A DNA stretch of 64,000 nt from Bacteroides sp. GM023. GTDB taxonomy: Bacteria > Bacteroidota > Bacteroidia > Bacteroidales > Bacteroidaceae. The DNA lies in the NCBI RefSeq assembly GCF_014750685.1, contig NZ_JAAXGE010000005.1, positions 668,981 to 732,980 on the forward strand, in the 5' to 3' direction. Under the pieces are notes generated by a model that searched no databases, was not told the origin of the DNA, and saw nothing but the letters and a program-made list of their open reading frames with translations. Position numbers and translations under genes: made by a program. Shown here piece by piece: positions 24,356-33,153 of this stretch (positions are counted from its first letter, which is position 1; the number at the start of each line of letters is the position of its first letter).

Positions 24356-25713
24356 ATCCATTCTATTCCGGGCACGTAGTCTTCCAGTTTCGTCATGCTC
24401 GGGTCATGTCTGAAATAAAGTTCGCCGGTTGAACCGTTACGATGCTTGGCAATACCTATTACTCCTAATCCTTCGGTGGGGTAGGTGCTCTTGCGGTCTG
24501 TGGCACGTCCGGACAGGGCAGGACGTGAAAGCATCAGTACCAAGTCCGCATCCTGTTCGATAGCTCCACTCTCACGCAGGTCGCTCAGGCTGGGGCGGTT
24601 GTCAGGATGCCCCTCCACGTTACGGTTCAACTGGCTGAGCAATATCACAGGAATATTCAACTCTTTAGCCAACATTTTAGCTTTGCGGCTGGCCTGAGCT
24701 ACTTCCTGCTCGCGGTTGCGGTTGTTCTGGTCACTTTTCATATCACACAGTTGCAAGTAGTCGATGATGATACCGTCACATTGACCTTTGCTTCGTAGCA
24801 GTTTCGCGGAAGAACGGACGTAGTCCATGCTTACTGACGGATTATCGTCGATGTGGATGGGCAGGCGGGACAGTTCTATGGATGCAGCATGTATCTGCTG
24901 TTGTTCATCAGGAGTAAGTTGTCCGCTGCGAAGGTGGTCGGGGTTCACCCCGCTGGTGGCAGCCAGTAACCAACGGTCACCCAAACGCTCACCCTGCATT
25001 TCAAGACTGTACACAGCGATATGATACCCGGCAGAAGCGGCGGCACGAGCCAGATGCAGGGCGAATGCCGTTTTACCTACCGCGGGACGGGCGGCGATGA
25101 CTATTTCGTCAGCAGGTTGCCAGCCACACGTCATGAGGTCAAGATCGGCAAATCCGGTGGGTAGCCCCGTGATACCGTTCTTGTTGGAGGCGATGCGGAC
25201 TTCTATCAGTTTGACGGTATCCTCCATAAGCTGCAACATGGAACGAAGATGTTCCGAATTTCCACATTCTTTCTCCAACCGGTCGAGCAGCGTATGGGCG
25301 TCTGCCAATGTATCGTCGATGTCCGTTGTTTCGTCGGCTGCCAGTGCCAGGAGTTTGTGAAATCCCAAAATGGCTTCACGGCGGATATACTTCTGTTTAA
25401 GAATCCGGGCATGAAATTCCAAATGGGCACTGGACACTACACGGCTGCTGATGCGTACCAATGTATAAAGCCCGCCTATGAACTCAAGCTTGCCACGCCG
25501 GGCAAGTTCCTCTTTTACGGTCATGATGTCTATTGCCTGTCCGGCACGGTACATGCTTTGCAAGGCGGAATAAATCTCGTTGTTCGTTTCAGTGTAAAAC
25601 GCTTCCGGTCGCAATATGTCGGCAACCAGTGTGATGGCTTTGCTTTCCAGCAGGCAGGCGCCGAGCACGATTTCCTCGAGCTCAGCATCCTGCGGGTTGA
25701 TTATTTCATTCAT
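24334..25713 (-). CDS. dnaB: Replicative DNA helicase, DnaB family (accessory copy)
   Basis: A 459-residue DnaB-type helicase. It has an N-terminal helical domain (about 1-100, starting PQDAELEEIVLGACLLESKA) and a RecA-like C-terminal domain with Walker A ARPAVGKTAFAL (about 207-218). Walker B follows in DGIIIDYLQL, then SQLNRNVEGHPDNRPSLSDL and QDADLVLMLSRP. It unwinds DNA 5' to 3' as a hexamer. It is shorter than chromosomal Bacteroides DnaB (about 500 residues or more, from memory), and it lies next to a phage-style initiator, so I judge it an accessory copy. It starts 8 bases after the initiator gene. Confidence 0.9.
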   Translation of the reverse strand: MNEIINPQDAELEEIVLGACLLESKAITLVADILRPEAFYTETNNEIYSALQSMYRAGQAIDIMTVKEELARRGKLEFIGGLYTLVRISSRVVSSAHLEFHARILKQKYIRREAILGFHKLLALAADETTDIDDTLADAHTLLDRLEKECGNSEHLRSMLQLMEDTVKLIEVRIASNKNGITGLPTGFADLDLMTCGWQPADEIVIAARPAVGKTAFALHLARAAASAGYHIAVYSLEMQGERLGDRWLLAATSGVNPDHLRSGQLTPDEQQQIHAASIELSRLPIHIDDNPSVSMDYVRSSAKLLRSKGQCDGIIIDYLQLCDMKSDQNNRNREQEVAQASRKAKMLAKELNIPVILLSQLNRNVEGHPDNRPSLSDLRESGAIEQDADLVLMLSRPALSGRATDRKSTYPTEGLGVIGIAKHRNGSTGELYFRHDPSMTKLEDYVPGIEWMKKNTTA

Positions 25714-25721
25714 TTCTTTTT

Positions 25722-26339
25722 CTAATAATCATATTCGTTCATAAACGCTTTGTCAGACAGGTACGTACTTGCTTGCATGCAGTATTTCGTATCCGGCAGG
25801 TTATCATAATACTCCTCAATATTCTTCAGGCTGAGACTTCGTTCGTGGGCGGACAGCTTCTTCCACTCCCGACGTGCCCGCCCGATATTGATTTTTGGCT
25901 TTTGGGTTACTTCATGATATTTTTCCCAAAATACCTCGAAAGTAATCCCGCCCGCTCCTTCGCGGGCGTCCTCACGGCGTTTCTGCCCTACCAACATATC
26001 GTAGTCGGGGATACGTATGTGAGTAATGTATGGATTGACCACTCTCTCGATAATACCTTCTTCGTACATCTTGTTAAAGAAATACCGGGTGCGGCTGCGT
26101 TTCCAACCGAACAATTTAGCCCAGTGATCCATAGAGATTACCGATTCACCGCGGCAACATTTGAACGTGTGATGGTTGACACAACACTCTGTCGTGCTGT
26201 AATTGACGTGTGTTAATACCAGGATAAAGGCATCGAAACTTCCCGTTGCGCCTTTAGTCGCTTTCATCTGCTCCTCGAATAATACTTTAGGGAAGAGGAG
26301 ATATCCCTTTTTTAGCATTCCTGCTGCTAATTTACTCAT
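25722..26339 (-). CDS. Phage-like replication initiator / winged-helix protein
   Basis: A 205-residue protein with a winged-helix-like region about residues 40-110 (FDAFILVLTHVNY, CCRGESVISMDHWAKLFGW, RTRYFFNKMYEEGIIERV). The C-terminal part is FEVFWEKYHEV, ARREWKKLSAHER and TYLSDKAF, a pattern common at the ends of phage replication proteins that work with DnaB. I infer an origin-binding or helicase-loading role from this pattern and from the dnaB gene 8 bases downstream. No specific family name is certain; a DnaD-like or lambda O-like label would fit. Confidence 0.6.
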   Translation of the reverse strand: MSKLAAGMLKKGYLLFPKVLFEEQMKATKGATGSFDAFILVLTHVNYSTTECCVNHHTFKCCRGESVISMDHWAKLFGWKRSRTRYFFNKMYEEGIIERVVNPYITHIRIPDYDMLVGQKRREDAREGAGGITFEVFWEKYHEVTQKPKINIGRARREWKKLSAHERSLSLKNIEEYYDNLPDTKYCMQASTYLSDKAFMNEYDY

Positions 26340-26794
26340 GATTTTTTAAAATTTATAAATAGAATATGAAAGCATTCCGGCTGTTTGGCATGTACATTTT
26401 TCGAACCTCCTGCGCCGACCACTTTCGTCCTTTCTCAAACGTCCTGTTACAAGGGGGAAATGGCATTTGCCATGATGCGTTTTGGCCACCCCTTAGTCCA
26501 TTAATATATATAATAAAAAAAGAATGTATTAAAATACATTATATCATTTCCTCCATTCATGGTTCACGATGTTTAATTCTCCGCAAAAATATAGCTTGTT
26601 TCACAGGCCGGAAAAACAGACTTTTTGATACTGGTAATTTAAAAGTGTTATAAGTCTGAATATTTTTAATTAAAAATCTAATTATTTAAACAATCTTCTC
26701 TATATTTGCATCCGGTAAAAGATTTCATATGGCGATTTGATCGACTGCCTGACAGGAATACCGAAGTATTTATGTATAACTAAAATTTGGAATA
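26340..26794. other. Intergenic stretch upstream of the coiled-coil gene
   Basis: No gene is evident in these 455 bases, which are AT-rich from about 26500. A TATATTTG box at 26701-26708 fits the -7 consensus and may serve the coiled-coil gene, although no TTTG lies at the -33 position. A 95-codon plus-strand frame (26366-26653) matches no family known to me. Confidence 0.5.
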
Positions 26795-27214
26795 TTGGAA
26801 GAAAAAGAGGTGTTGAAGGAACATTTACAACGTAAACGCGAACAACATATTCATCAGAAAGAGAAATTAGAACAGATGAAGTGTACAATACAAAACACAG
26901 AAGAGGAAATAGAACAATTGGAATATGCCCTTAGTGAGATGGAGCATATGGAGAATACGGAGCGTGCGCCGCGGATTGTTCCCAATGACAAGGTGAAGGA
27001 GGCTTTTGCATATTTCTGCCGGGTGTTTGATTATCTACAGCATCGTTTGAGGCTGTCTTTTCACTATAGGCTGGTATGTGAAATTCTGTTCTCCCGTTAT
27101 AAGTTCCGGAGTCGGTCACATATTCCCGGACGGGAGTATCTCAGTTTTGCCACTGTGCTGACCTACTTTAAACGTGAAAGAGTAATGGTGAATGCAGGAC
27201 ATTTAGAATATTAA
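26795..27214 (+). CDS. Coiled-coil protein of unknown function
   Basis: The frame is open from a TTG at 26795 (139 residues). An in-frame stop lies just upstream and no ATG occurs before 26876, which would give 112 residues. Residues 1-55 are a charged coiled coil (MEEKEVLKEHLQRKREQ, then EEEIEQLEYALSEMEHM). The second half is globular with FAYFCRVFDYLQHRLRLSF and a C-terminal ATVLTYFKRERVMVNAG. I do not recognise the family. It lies in the accessory module just before the GNAT-like and IbrA/IbrB-like genes. Confidence 0.6.
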   Translation: MEEKEVLKEHLQRKREQHIHQKEKLEQMKCTIQNTEEEIEQLEYALSEMEHMENTERAPRIVPNDKVKEAFAYFCRVFDYLQHRLRLSFHYRLVCEILFSRYKFRSRSHIPGREYLSFATVLTYFKRERVMVNAGHLEY

Positions 27215-27310
27215 ATATAAAGATAATAACATGAAAAACAAATGTTTTAGGAATAGAAATGACTGATTTGATATTTTTTCCTTATTTTTGTATGTCCATT
27301 TTTGAATGAT

Positions 27311-27718
27311 ATGATACAGATAATACAATTAAAAGGAAAAGACAAACACTTGTATCGGCTTTTGGCACCGATGGTTATGGATCCTGAAGTAATACGCGCC
27401 AACAATAATTACCCTTTCAAGACAAGCGAGGAGTATGTGTGGTTCATTGCGATAAAAGATAAGGAAGTGATGGGCTTCGTTCCGGTAGAACAAAAAAGCC
27501 GGAAGAAAGCTGTAATCAATAATTATTATGTAAAGTCGGAAGGAACTGAACGGGAGGAAATTCTCTCACAGCTATTGCCGGCTATCATTGCGGAATTTGA
27601 TTCCGGGAGCTGGTTACTAAATTCGGTCACACTGATACAAGACAAAGAAACGTTTGAGAAGTTTGAATTTATATCCATGGATAAGAAGTGGACGCGGTAT
27701 GTTAAAATGTATAAATGA
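27311..27718 (+). CDS. GNAT-like protein before the IbrA/IbrB pair
   Basis: I use the ATG at 27311 (MIQIIQLKGKDKHLYRLL), giving 135 residues; a TTG 9 bases earlier is possible. The sequence pattern EYVWFIAIKDKEVMGFVPVE, then NNYYVKSEGTEREEILSQLL, and the ending TRYVKMYK follow the strand-helix order of a GNAT acetyltransferase. The acetyl-CoA loop Q/RxxGxG/A is absent, so catalysis is doubtful. A TATTTTTG box lies at 27283-27290. The gene ends 3 bases before the PAPS-reductase-like gene, which makes a shared transcript very likely. Confidence 0.65.
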   Translation: MIQIIQLKGKDKHLYRLLAPMVMDPEVIRANNNYPFKTSEEYVWFIAIKDKEVMGFVPVEQKSRKKAVINNYYVKSEGTEREEILSQLLPAIIAEFDSGSWLLNSVTLIQDKETFEKFEFISMDKKWTRYVKMYK

Positions 27719-27721
27719 TTT

Positions 27722-29026
27722 ATGGGGAAAAAGAAAATAGCAGGAACGAAGAATGTATATGAACTGGCACAAGAGCGACTGAAAGTTATATTTAACGAGT
27801 TTGATAATATCTATGTATCTTTTTCCGGTGGTAAGGATAGCGGGGTACTGTTGAGTATGTGTATCGACTATATCCGGAAGAACAATTTAAAGATACGTCT
27901 CGGCGTCTTTCATATGGACTACGAGATTCAGTATAAGATGACCATTGATTATGTAGACCGGATACTGGAAGCCAATAAGGATATTCTGGATGTATACCGG
28001 GTGTGTATCCCGTTTCGCGTAGCTACATGTACGTCTATGTACCAATCATTCTGGCGTCCCTGGGAAGATAGTAAGAAGAATATATGGGTGCGCTCCATGC
28101 CCAAAAAGGCAATGACCAAAGACGACTTTCCTTTTTATAACACAACGATGTGGGATTATGAATTTCAGATGCGTTTTGCGCAATGGATACATAATAAGAA
28201 TGACGCAGTGCGCACTTGCTGTCTGATCGGAATCCGTACACAGGAAAGTTTCAACCGGTGGCGGTGTATCTATATGAGCCGCAAATTCCAGATGTATCAT
28301 AAGTACAAGTGGACGTCGAAGGTAGGAAATGACATTTATAATGCCTATCCCATCTACGACTGGAAGACGACGGACGTATGGACTGCCAACGGGAAATTCC
28401 AATGGGATTATAATACGTTGTATGATCTTTACTATCGCGCCGGAGTGAATCTGGAACGGCAGCGTGTGGCAAGTCCTTTTATCAATGAGGCACAGGAGAG
28501 TCTCCAGCTCTACCGGGTGCTCGACCCCAATACATGGGGCAAGATGATAGGACGGGTGAATGGTGTCAATTTTACCGGAATGTACGGCGGTACTCATGCC
28601 ATGGGGTGGCAATCGGTGAAACTTCCCGAAGGATATACGTGGCGTGAGTTTATGTACTTCCTGCTGTCCAGCCTACCGGAACGGGCACGGAAGAATTATC
28701 TCCGCAAACTGTCGGTAAGCGTAAACTTCTGGCGGACGAAAGGTGGCTGCCTGAGTGACTCTACTATCAAAAAACTGATTGATGCCAAGGTGCCGATTAT
28801 CGTGATGGATAACAGCAATTATAAAACGCTGAAGAAGCCGGTGCGCATGGAATATCAGGATGATATTGATATACCGGAGTTCAGGGAGATACCTACCTAT
28901 AAGCGGATGTGTATCTGTATCATCAAGAACGATCATGCCTGCAAGTATATGGGATTCTCGCCGACAAAGGAAGAGATGAGTAAAAGAAGTCAAATTATGG
29001 AACAATATAGAATCATAGTGTCATGA
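27722..29026 (+). CDS. IbrA-like PAPS reductase-family protein (DUF3440)
   Basis: A 434-residue protein. The N-terminal half is an ATP pyrophosphatase of the PAPS reductase type with the PP-loop VSFSGGKDSGVLL (about 37-49). RTCCLIGIRTQESFNRW follows, and the C-terminal half is DUF3440 with SPFINEAQESLQLYRVL and GRVNGVNFTGMYGG. The cysteine motif of true PAPS reductases is not evident, so sulfate reduction is unlikely. E. coli IbrA is the nearest known relative; with IbrB it activates prophage-encoded genes. Here it overlaps its partner by 4 bases (ATGA). Confidence 0.85.
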   Translation: MGKKKIAGTKNVYELAQERLKVIFNEFDNIYVSFSGGKDSGVLLSMCIDYIRKNNLKIRLGVFHMDYEIQYKMTIDYVDRILEANKDILDVYRVCIPFRVATCTSMYQSFWRPWEDSKKNIWVRSMPKKAMTKDDFPFYNTTMWDYEFQMRFAQWIHNKNDAVRTCCLIGIRTQESFNRWRCIYMSRKFQMYHKYKWTSKVGNDIYNAYPIYDWKTTDVWTANGKFQWDYNTLYDLYYRAGVNLERQRVASPFINEAQESLQLYRVLDPNTWGKMIGRVNGVNFTGMYGGTHAMGWQSVKLPEGYTWREFMYFLLSSLPERARKNYLRKLSVSVNFWRTKGGCLSDSTIKKLIDAKVPIIVMDNSNYKTLKKPVRMEYQDDIDIPEFREIPTYKRMCICIIKNDHACKYMGFSPTKEEMSKRSQIMEQYRIIVS

Positions 29027-29565
29027 GTGTAGATAAAAGCCCTGTTTACGAGGTAAAGGCGGTACCTATAGAGAAAGTATTTGCAAACGACTATAATCCG
29101 AATGTCGTTGCGCCGCCCGAAATGAAATTGCTTGAACTGTCTATCTGGGAAGATGGCTTTACGATGCCATGTGTGTGTTATTATGATAAGGATGCCGACC
29201 GCTATATTCTGGTGGATGGTTATCACCGATATACGGTGCTGAAAACGTCGAAGCGCATCTATAACCGTGAAAACGGACTGCTTCCGATTGTGGTGATAGA
29301 CAAGGATTTGTCCAATCGTATGAGTTCAACGATACGGCACAATCGCGCCCGTGGGATGCACAACATCGAATTGATGTGCAATATTGTTGCGGAACTCGAC
29401 AAAGCAGGTATGTCCGACCAGTGGATTATGAAAAATATTGGTATGGATCGCGATGAACTGCTGCGCCTGAAACAGATTTCAGGGCTGGCGGATCTCTTTG
29501 CTAACCGGGAATTCAGTATTCCTGATGAAGTGGCGCCCACAGAAACAGAGCGCAAAGTGTTATAA
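29023..29565 (+). CDS. IbrB-like ParB/Spo0J-domain protein
   Basis: A 180-residue protein with a ParB N-terminal domain. It has VPIEKVFANDYNPNVV near the start, YILVDGYHRYTVL (the ParB GxHR-like box, here GYHR) about residues 63-75, and STIRHNRARGMHN after it. The C-terminal half holds a helix-turn-helix-like IMKNIGMDRDELLRLKQISG. It lacks the rest of a chromosomal ParB and has no ParA partner. The gene pairs with the PAPS-reductase-like gene as in E. coli ibrAB. ParB-fold proteins bind CTP or ATP; whether this one does is unknown. Confidence 0.85.
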   Translation: MSVDKSPVYEVKAVPIEKVFANDYNPNVVAPPEMKLLELSIWEDGFTMPCVCYYDKDADRYILVDGYHRYTVLKTSKRIYNRENGLLPIVVIDKDLSNRMSSTIRHNRARGMHNIELMCNIVAELDKAGMSDQWIMKNIGMDRDELLRLKQISGLADLFANREFSIPDEVAPTETERKVL

Positions 29566-30028
29566 ACTGATAGCTATATATATACAGTATTCAGACATTT
29601 AACCATTTAGGCACAGAATATACAAGTTTTTGATGTATTTCTTGTAGAAATTAATCTTTTATCTTGTCATTTCTGTGCCTAAATTGTGTCTAAATGACAC
29701 GAAAATCTATTAGTATATTCATTATCTGAAGTTTCGGTGCACGAAACTGGAAAAAAATAATTTGTGCGAATATCGCAAATATATTTCTATTTCACCATTC
29801 TTGTTGTGTATTTCACAACCTTCCCATCCGTAAATCGCATTAATAGTCCTTTTTAAAGAATCTGATTATCAGTATCAGAAATGAATACAATTCTGTATCT
29901 CCTTTAATATTCCGAAATTTGCAATATGAGATTTGGACAAAAATAATGTCCCCAGAGAGAAAAGAGAAAAAGAGAAAAGAAATAAGGAGAAAAGTACGAA
30001 AAGTACAAGAGTGGTGTTTAGAAAGGTA
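29566..30028. other. Intergenic stretch between the accessory module and the pilus locus
   Basis: No gene is seen. A perfect 13-bp inverted repeat, TTTAGGCACAGAA (29606-29618) / TTCTGTGCCTAAA (29671-29683), surrounds about 50 bases and probably ends the ibrB-like transcript. From about 29946 to 30012 the plus strand is almost all purine (GAGAAAAGAG-type repeats) just before the pilus gene. A TTG start at 29933 would read through that tract and is less likely than the ATG at 30029. Confidence 0.6.
29606..29683. repeat. Inverted repeat with 13-bp arms after the ibrB-like gene
   Basis: The arms TTTAGGCACAGAA and TTCTGTGCCTAAA are exact complements. The AGGCACAGA end resembles the AGGCACGGA end of the element at 8510-8591, so both may belong to one dispersed family. 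Confidence 0.65.
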
Positions 30029-30986
30029 ATGAGAGAAATTAAGAGAAATATAACCAATTTTTTCTATTTGATTCTTCTGCTGATTGTGACCGGTTGCGAG
30101 CACGATGTAAGTGTTACAGCCCAACAAAATGAGGAAGAGCCATCTAACGAAAAAGAAAAGGTAAAAATCGAAATTTTTACCCGGGCTAACTCTTACTCTC
30201 TACCATCGACAAGAGCTGCGGAAGATGAGGTCGGTAGAACTCCATGGGTACTAGTCTTTAAAGGACAGGGAGCCGGAGCTACATTTATAGAAGCAGCACA
30301 GGCTTTCGAGATGGTAAGTAAAAGATATGTGTTGTTGACAGAGCAGACCGATGGCAGCAAGTACCAGTTGCTGATTCTTGCCAATCCGACAGATAAATTC
30401 TATTACGGAGATAATTCTACAGAGTGTGATTTTAATGAGTCCGGCTTTCTGTCCAAATTAACTCCTGGAGTGACAACTTACGGGGATGCCTGTGCCAGAT
30501 TGTTCACCCAACCTTTAAGCAGCCTTCCGCTCAATATTCTACCTTATAGTGGTGCCCAAGAGACTATTCCGATGAGTTACTTAAAAGAATGCGTATATAA
30601 CATTAAAACTTGGAAATTTGGAGAAAAAAGTTCATATCAGACAACGAAGTGCCATTCCCACAGGAGGGAGTACACTAAAATTTATGCCTGATGCTAATAC
30701 AGATCCGTCAGGAAACGAAGTAAGCTATTTCTGTCTTACGGGACAGGTGGAAGAAGGCGATGACAGTCCAAAAGACTGGATTCGATTATATTCCTCAGCA
30801 ATGCCCGATACGCATACAGGAGAAGAGCGGGTAATCGTTGAAGACGGAAAAATATATATAAAGGTGTTGCCTAATGCGACATCGAAAAAAAGAAATGGTA
30901 TTGTGCATCTGACTACTGTTGCTTCGCCTAACGGTGTTAGCGTGAACGCAGTGCAGCGCATAAAATTAGATATTACTCAAGAGTAG
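30029..30986 (+). pseudogene. Broken fimbrial minor-subunit gene
   Basis: From the ATG at 30029 (MREIKRNITNFFYLILLLIV) there is a lipoprotein signal with Cys in IVTGCEHDV. A possible Arg cleavage site follows in SLPSTRAAEDE, then a FimB/Mfa2-like N-terminal domain ending LPYSGAQETIPMSYLKE. After about 30600 the sequence loses family likeness and hits TGA at 30689-30691. The other plus frame from about 30650 continues sensibly (FMPDANTDPSGNEVSYFCL to IKLDITQE at 30986). The middle of the usual protein is missing, so I infer an internal deletion plus frameshift. It lies at the head of the pilus locus. Confidence 0.6.
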
Positions 30987-31008
30987 TAAAACAGTAAATG
31001 TGATATAA

Positions 31009-31581
31009 ATGAAGAAAGTTACTATACTCATATTATTCATGCTTGGATGTATCATCTCCGAGAGTAAGGCTCAGAAAGTTGCGCTTAAAAGCAATCTGCT
31101 GTATGATGCTACTACTACCATGAATCTGGGGTTGGAATTTGGATTAGCGCGTAAGTGGACACTGGATGTTCCGGTCAACTATAATCCTTGGAAACCTTCT
31201 GACGGAAAGAGATTGCGTCATTGGGGGATACAGCCCGAAGTTCGCTATTGGTTTTGTGAGCGTTTCCGCCGTACGTTTATCGGACTGCACGGACATTATG
31301 CGGATTTCAATGTAGGCGGATGGCCCGACTGGTCTTTTATCAGTGATAATATGCAGAACACGCGTTATCAGGGACACTTGTACGGCGGCGGTTTTTCCGT
31401 GGGACATTCATGGATCTTGAAAAAGCGTTGGAGTATAGAAGCTTCGGTCGGAGTGGGATATGCACACATTGTATATGAAAAATATCCTTGTGCCACCTGT
31501 GGTACGAAACTAAAGGATACTAGTAAAAACTACTTCGGGCCTACCAAGGCAAGTGTGTCACTTATTTATGTAATTAAATAA
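31009..31581 (+). CDS. DUF3575 outer-membrane barrel-like protein, pilus locus
   Basis: A 190-residue exported protein (signal MKKVTILILFMLGCIISESK, then AQK). The DUF3575 domain follows: KSNLLYDATTTMNLGLEF, NPWKPSDGKRLRHW, the HGHYADFNVGGW segment and the ending ASVSLIYVIK. DUF3575 proteins are small predicted outer-membrane barrels that precede DUF3868 and pilin genes in Bacteroidales. They may anchor or export pilus parts. The next gene starts 1 base after the stop codon, so the two are tightly coupled. Confidence 0.88.
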   Translation: MKKVTILILFMLGCIISESKAQKVALKSNLLYDATTTMNLGLEFGLARKWTLDVPVNYNPWKPSDGKRLRHWGIQPEVRYWFCERFRRTFIGLHGHYADFNVGGWPDWSFISDNMQNTRYQGHLYGGGFSVGHSWILKKRWSIEASVGVGYAHIVYEKYPCATCGTKLKDTSKNYFGPTKASVSLIYVIK

Positions 31582-31582
31582 A

Positions 31583-33100
31583 ATGAGTATGATAAAAAGA
31601 AATATAGGTTTCATCGTATGTATATGGGTGGCTTGCGTCCTGAATATAAGTAGTGCTGTGGCTCAGTCACGCTCTTATGAAGGCAGCATAACCGTGAAGC
31701 CGGTACAACTGGAGCAGAAAGGAAATTTTCTTCATATCGATATAGACTTTTATTTGAATAATGTGAAAGTTAAGTCGGCTCGTGGAGTGGACTTTATTCC
31801 CCGCCTGGCAGCTCCCGGACGTAATCAGAATCTTCCGAAGGTATCTATCAAAGGACGTGATGAATATCTGGCTTATGAGCGTGAAGTTGCGGTGATGAGC
31901 GCCAAAGAGAAGAGGTCTTATGAAAAGCCTTATGTGGTAGAAAAAGGAAATAAACTGAGAAATGATACGATTCATTATAGATATGTACTGCGTTATGAGT
32001 CTTGGATGGCAGATGCACGTCTGGATGTTCAGCGTGACGAGTGCGGCTGTGGCGAAACGGCATTGATGGAGGTAGAAGAGTTTGATAAGGTGACGTTGGA
32101 GCGTATTCTGGTACCGTATGTGGTGATGCCACAAATGGCTTATCTACAACCGAAGGCTGAAGAAATCAAACAACGGGATATACAGGCGGAATGTTTCCTT
32201 GATTTCGTAGTGAATAAGGTGGATATACGTCCCGATTACATGAATAATCCCCAGGAATTGGCTAAGATTCGTAAGATGATTGATGAATTGAAGTCTGATC
32301 CAAGCGTAAAGGTGAATCGACTGGATATCATCGGTTATGCTTCACCAGAGGGAACATTAGCAACGAATAAGCGCCTGTCAGAAGGTCGTGCTATGGCACT
32401 TCGGGAATATCTGGCATCCAAATATGATTTCTCGAGAAACCAATACTCTATCATCTTTGGTGGTGAAAATTGGGAAGGTTTGGAGAAAGCGCTCGAAACA
32501 ATCGAGATGGAGTATAAGAACGAGGTGCTGGACATCATCAGGAATATACCTATTGAAAAAGGAAGAGAAACTAAGTTGATGCAACTACGTGGGGGAGAAC
32601 CTTACCGATACTTGCTGAAATATATTTTCCCAAGTCTCCGTGTGGCTATCTGCAAAGTGAATTATGAGATTAAGAATTTTAATGTAGATGAAGCAAAGGA
32701 GATAATAAAGAGTCGTCCGCAGAATCTGAGTTTGAATGAAATGTTCCTGGTAGCTAATACCTACCAAGCAGGTTCACAAGAGTTCATTGATATTTTCGAA
32801 ACGGCTGTACGAATGTATCCTCAGGATGAGGTTGCGAATATAAATGCTGCCACTGCTGCCTTATCACGTAAGGATTTGACTTCAGCAGAGCGCTATCTGG
32901 GCATGGTACACTCGAAAAAAGATGTACCGGAATATAATAATGCTATGGGAATATTAATGTTAATGAAAGGAGATTATGAATTGTCGAAGAAGTATTTGAA
33001 GATTGCAGAGCAGTCAGGTCTGGATGCGGCTAGGAGCAATCTGGAAGAATTAGCCAGGAAGAAGGCTAATGCTGCTGAAATGAGAAAGGATGGTAAGTAA
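31583..33100 (+). CDS. DUF3868 protein with OmpA-like domain, pilus locus
   Basis: A 505-residue exported protein (signal to about residue 27, SAVAQS). The N-terminal DUF3868 domain (about 30-170) holds GSITVKPVQLEQKGNFLHID and the Cys pair ECGCGE. An OmpA-like peptidoglycan-binding region (about 205-320) is marked by ASPEGTLATNKRLSEGRA. A TPR-like helical tail (about 370-495, AATAALSRKDLTSAERYLG) follows. It probably links the pilus base to the wall and outer membrane. It follows DUF3575 directly and is 53 bases before the major pilin gene. Confidence 0.88.
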   Translation: MSMIKRNIGFIVCIWVACVLNISSAVAQSRSYEGSITVKPVQLEQKGNFLHIDIDFYLNNVKVKSARGVDFIPRLAAPGRNQNLPKVSIKGRDEYLAYEREVAVMSAKEKRSYEKPYVVEKGNKLRNDTIHYRYVLRYESWMADARLDVQRDECGCGETALMEVEEFDKVTLERILVPYVVMPQMAYLQPKAEEIKQRDIQAECFLDFVVNKVDIRPDYMNNPQELAKIRKMIDELKSDPSVKVNRLDIIGYASPEGTLATNKRLSEGRAMALREYLASKYDFSRNQYSIIFGGENWEGLEKALETIEMEYKNEVLDIIRNIPIEKGRETKLMQLRGGEPYRYLLKYIFPSLRVAICKVNYEIKNFNVDEAKEIIKSRPQNLSLNEMFLVANTYQAGSQEFIDIFETAVRMYPQDEVANINAATAALSRKDLTSAERYLGMVHSKKDVPEYNNAMGILMLMKGDYELSKKYLKIAEQSGLDAARSNLEELARKKANAAEMRKDGK

Positions 33101-33153
33101 GGCTTACTGATTAAGTGGGAAATTATATATATTAATTCTAATTTTTTTGTATT

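Noticed and set aside
26366..26653. 95-codon plus-strand frame upstream of the coiled-coil gene
   Set aside because: It has no start signal or recognisable domain; composition looks like random AT-rich sequence.
21016..29683. Integrative island inserted at tRNA-Asp
   Set aside because: I see no integrase, and no copy of the tRNA 3' end (GTTCGAGTCTCGTACGCACC) at the far side of the module; fabH also lies between.
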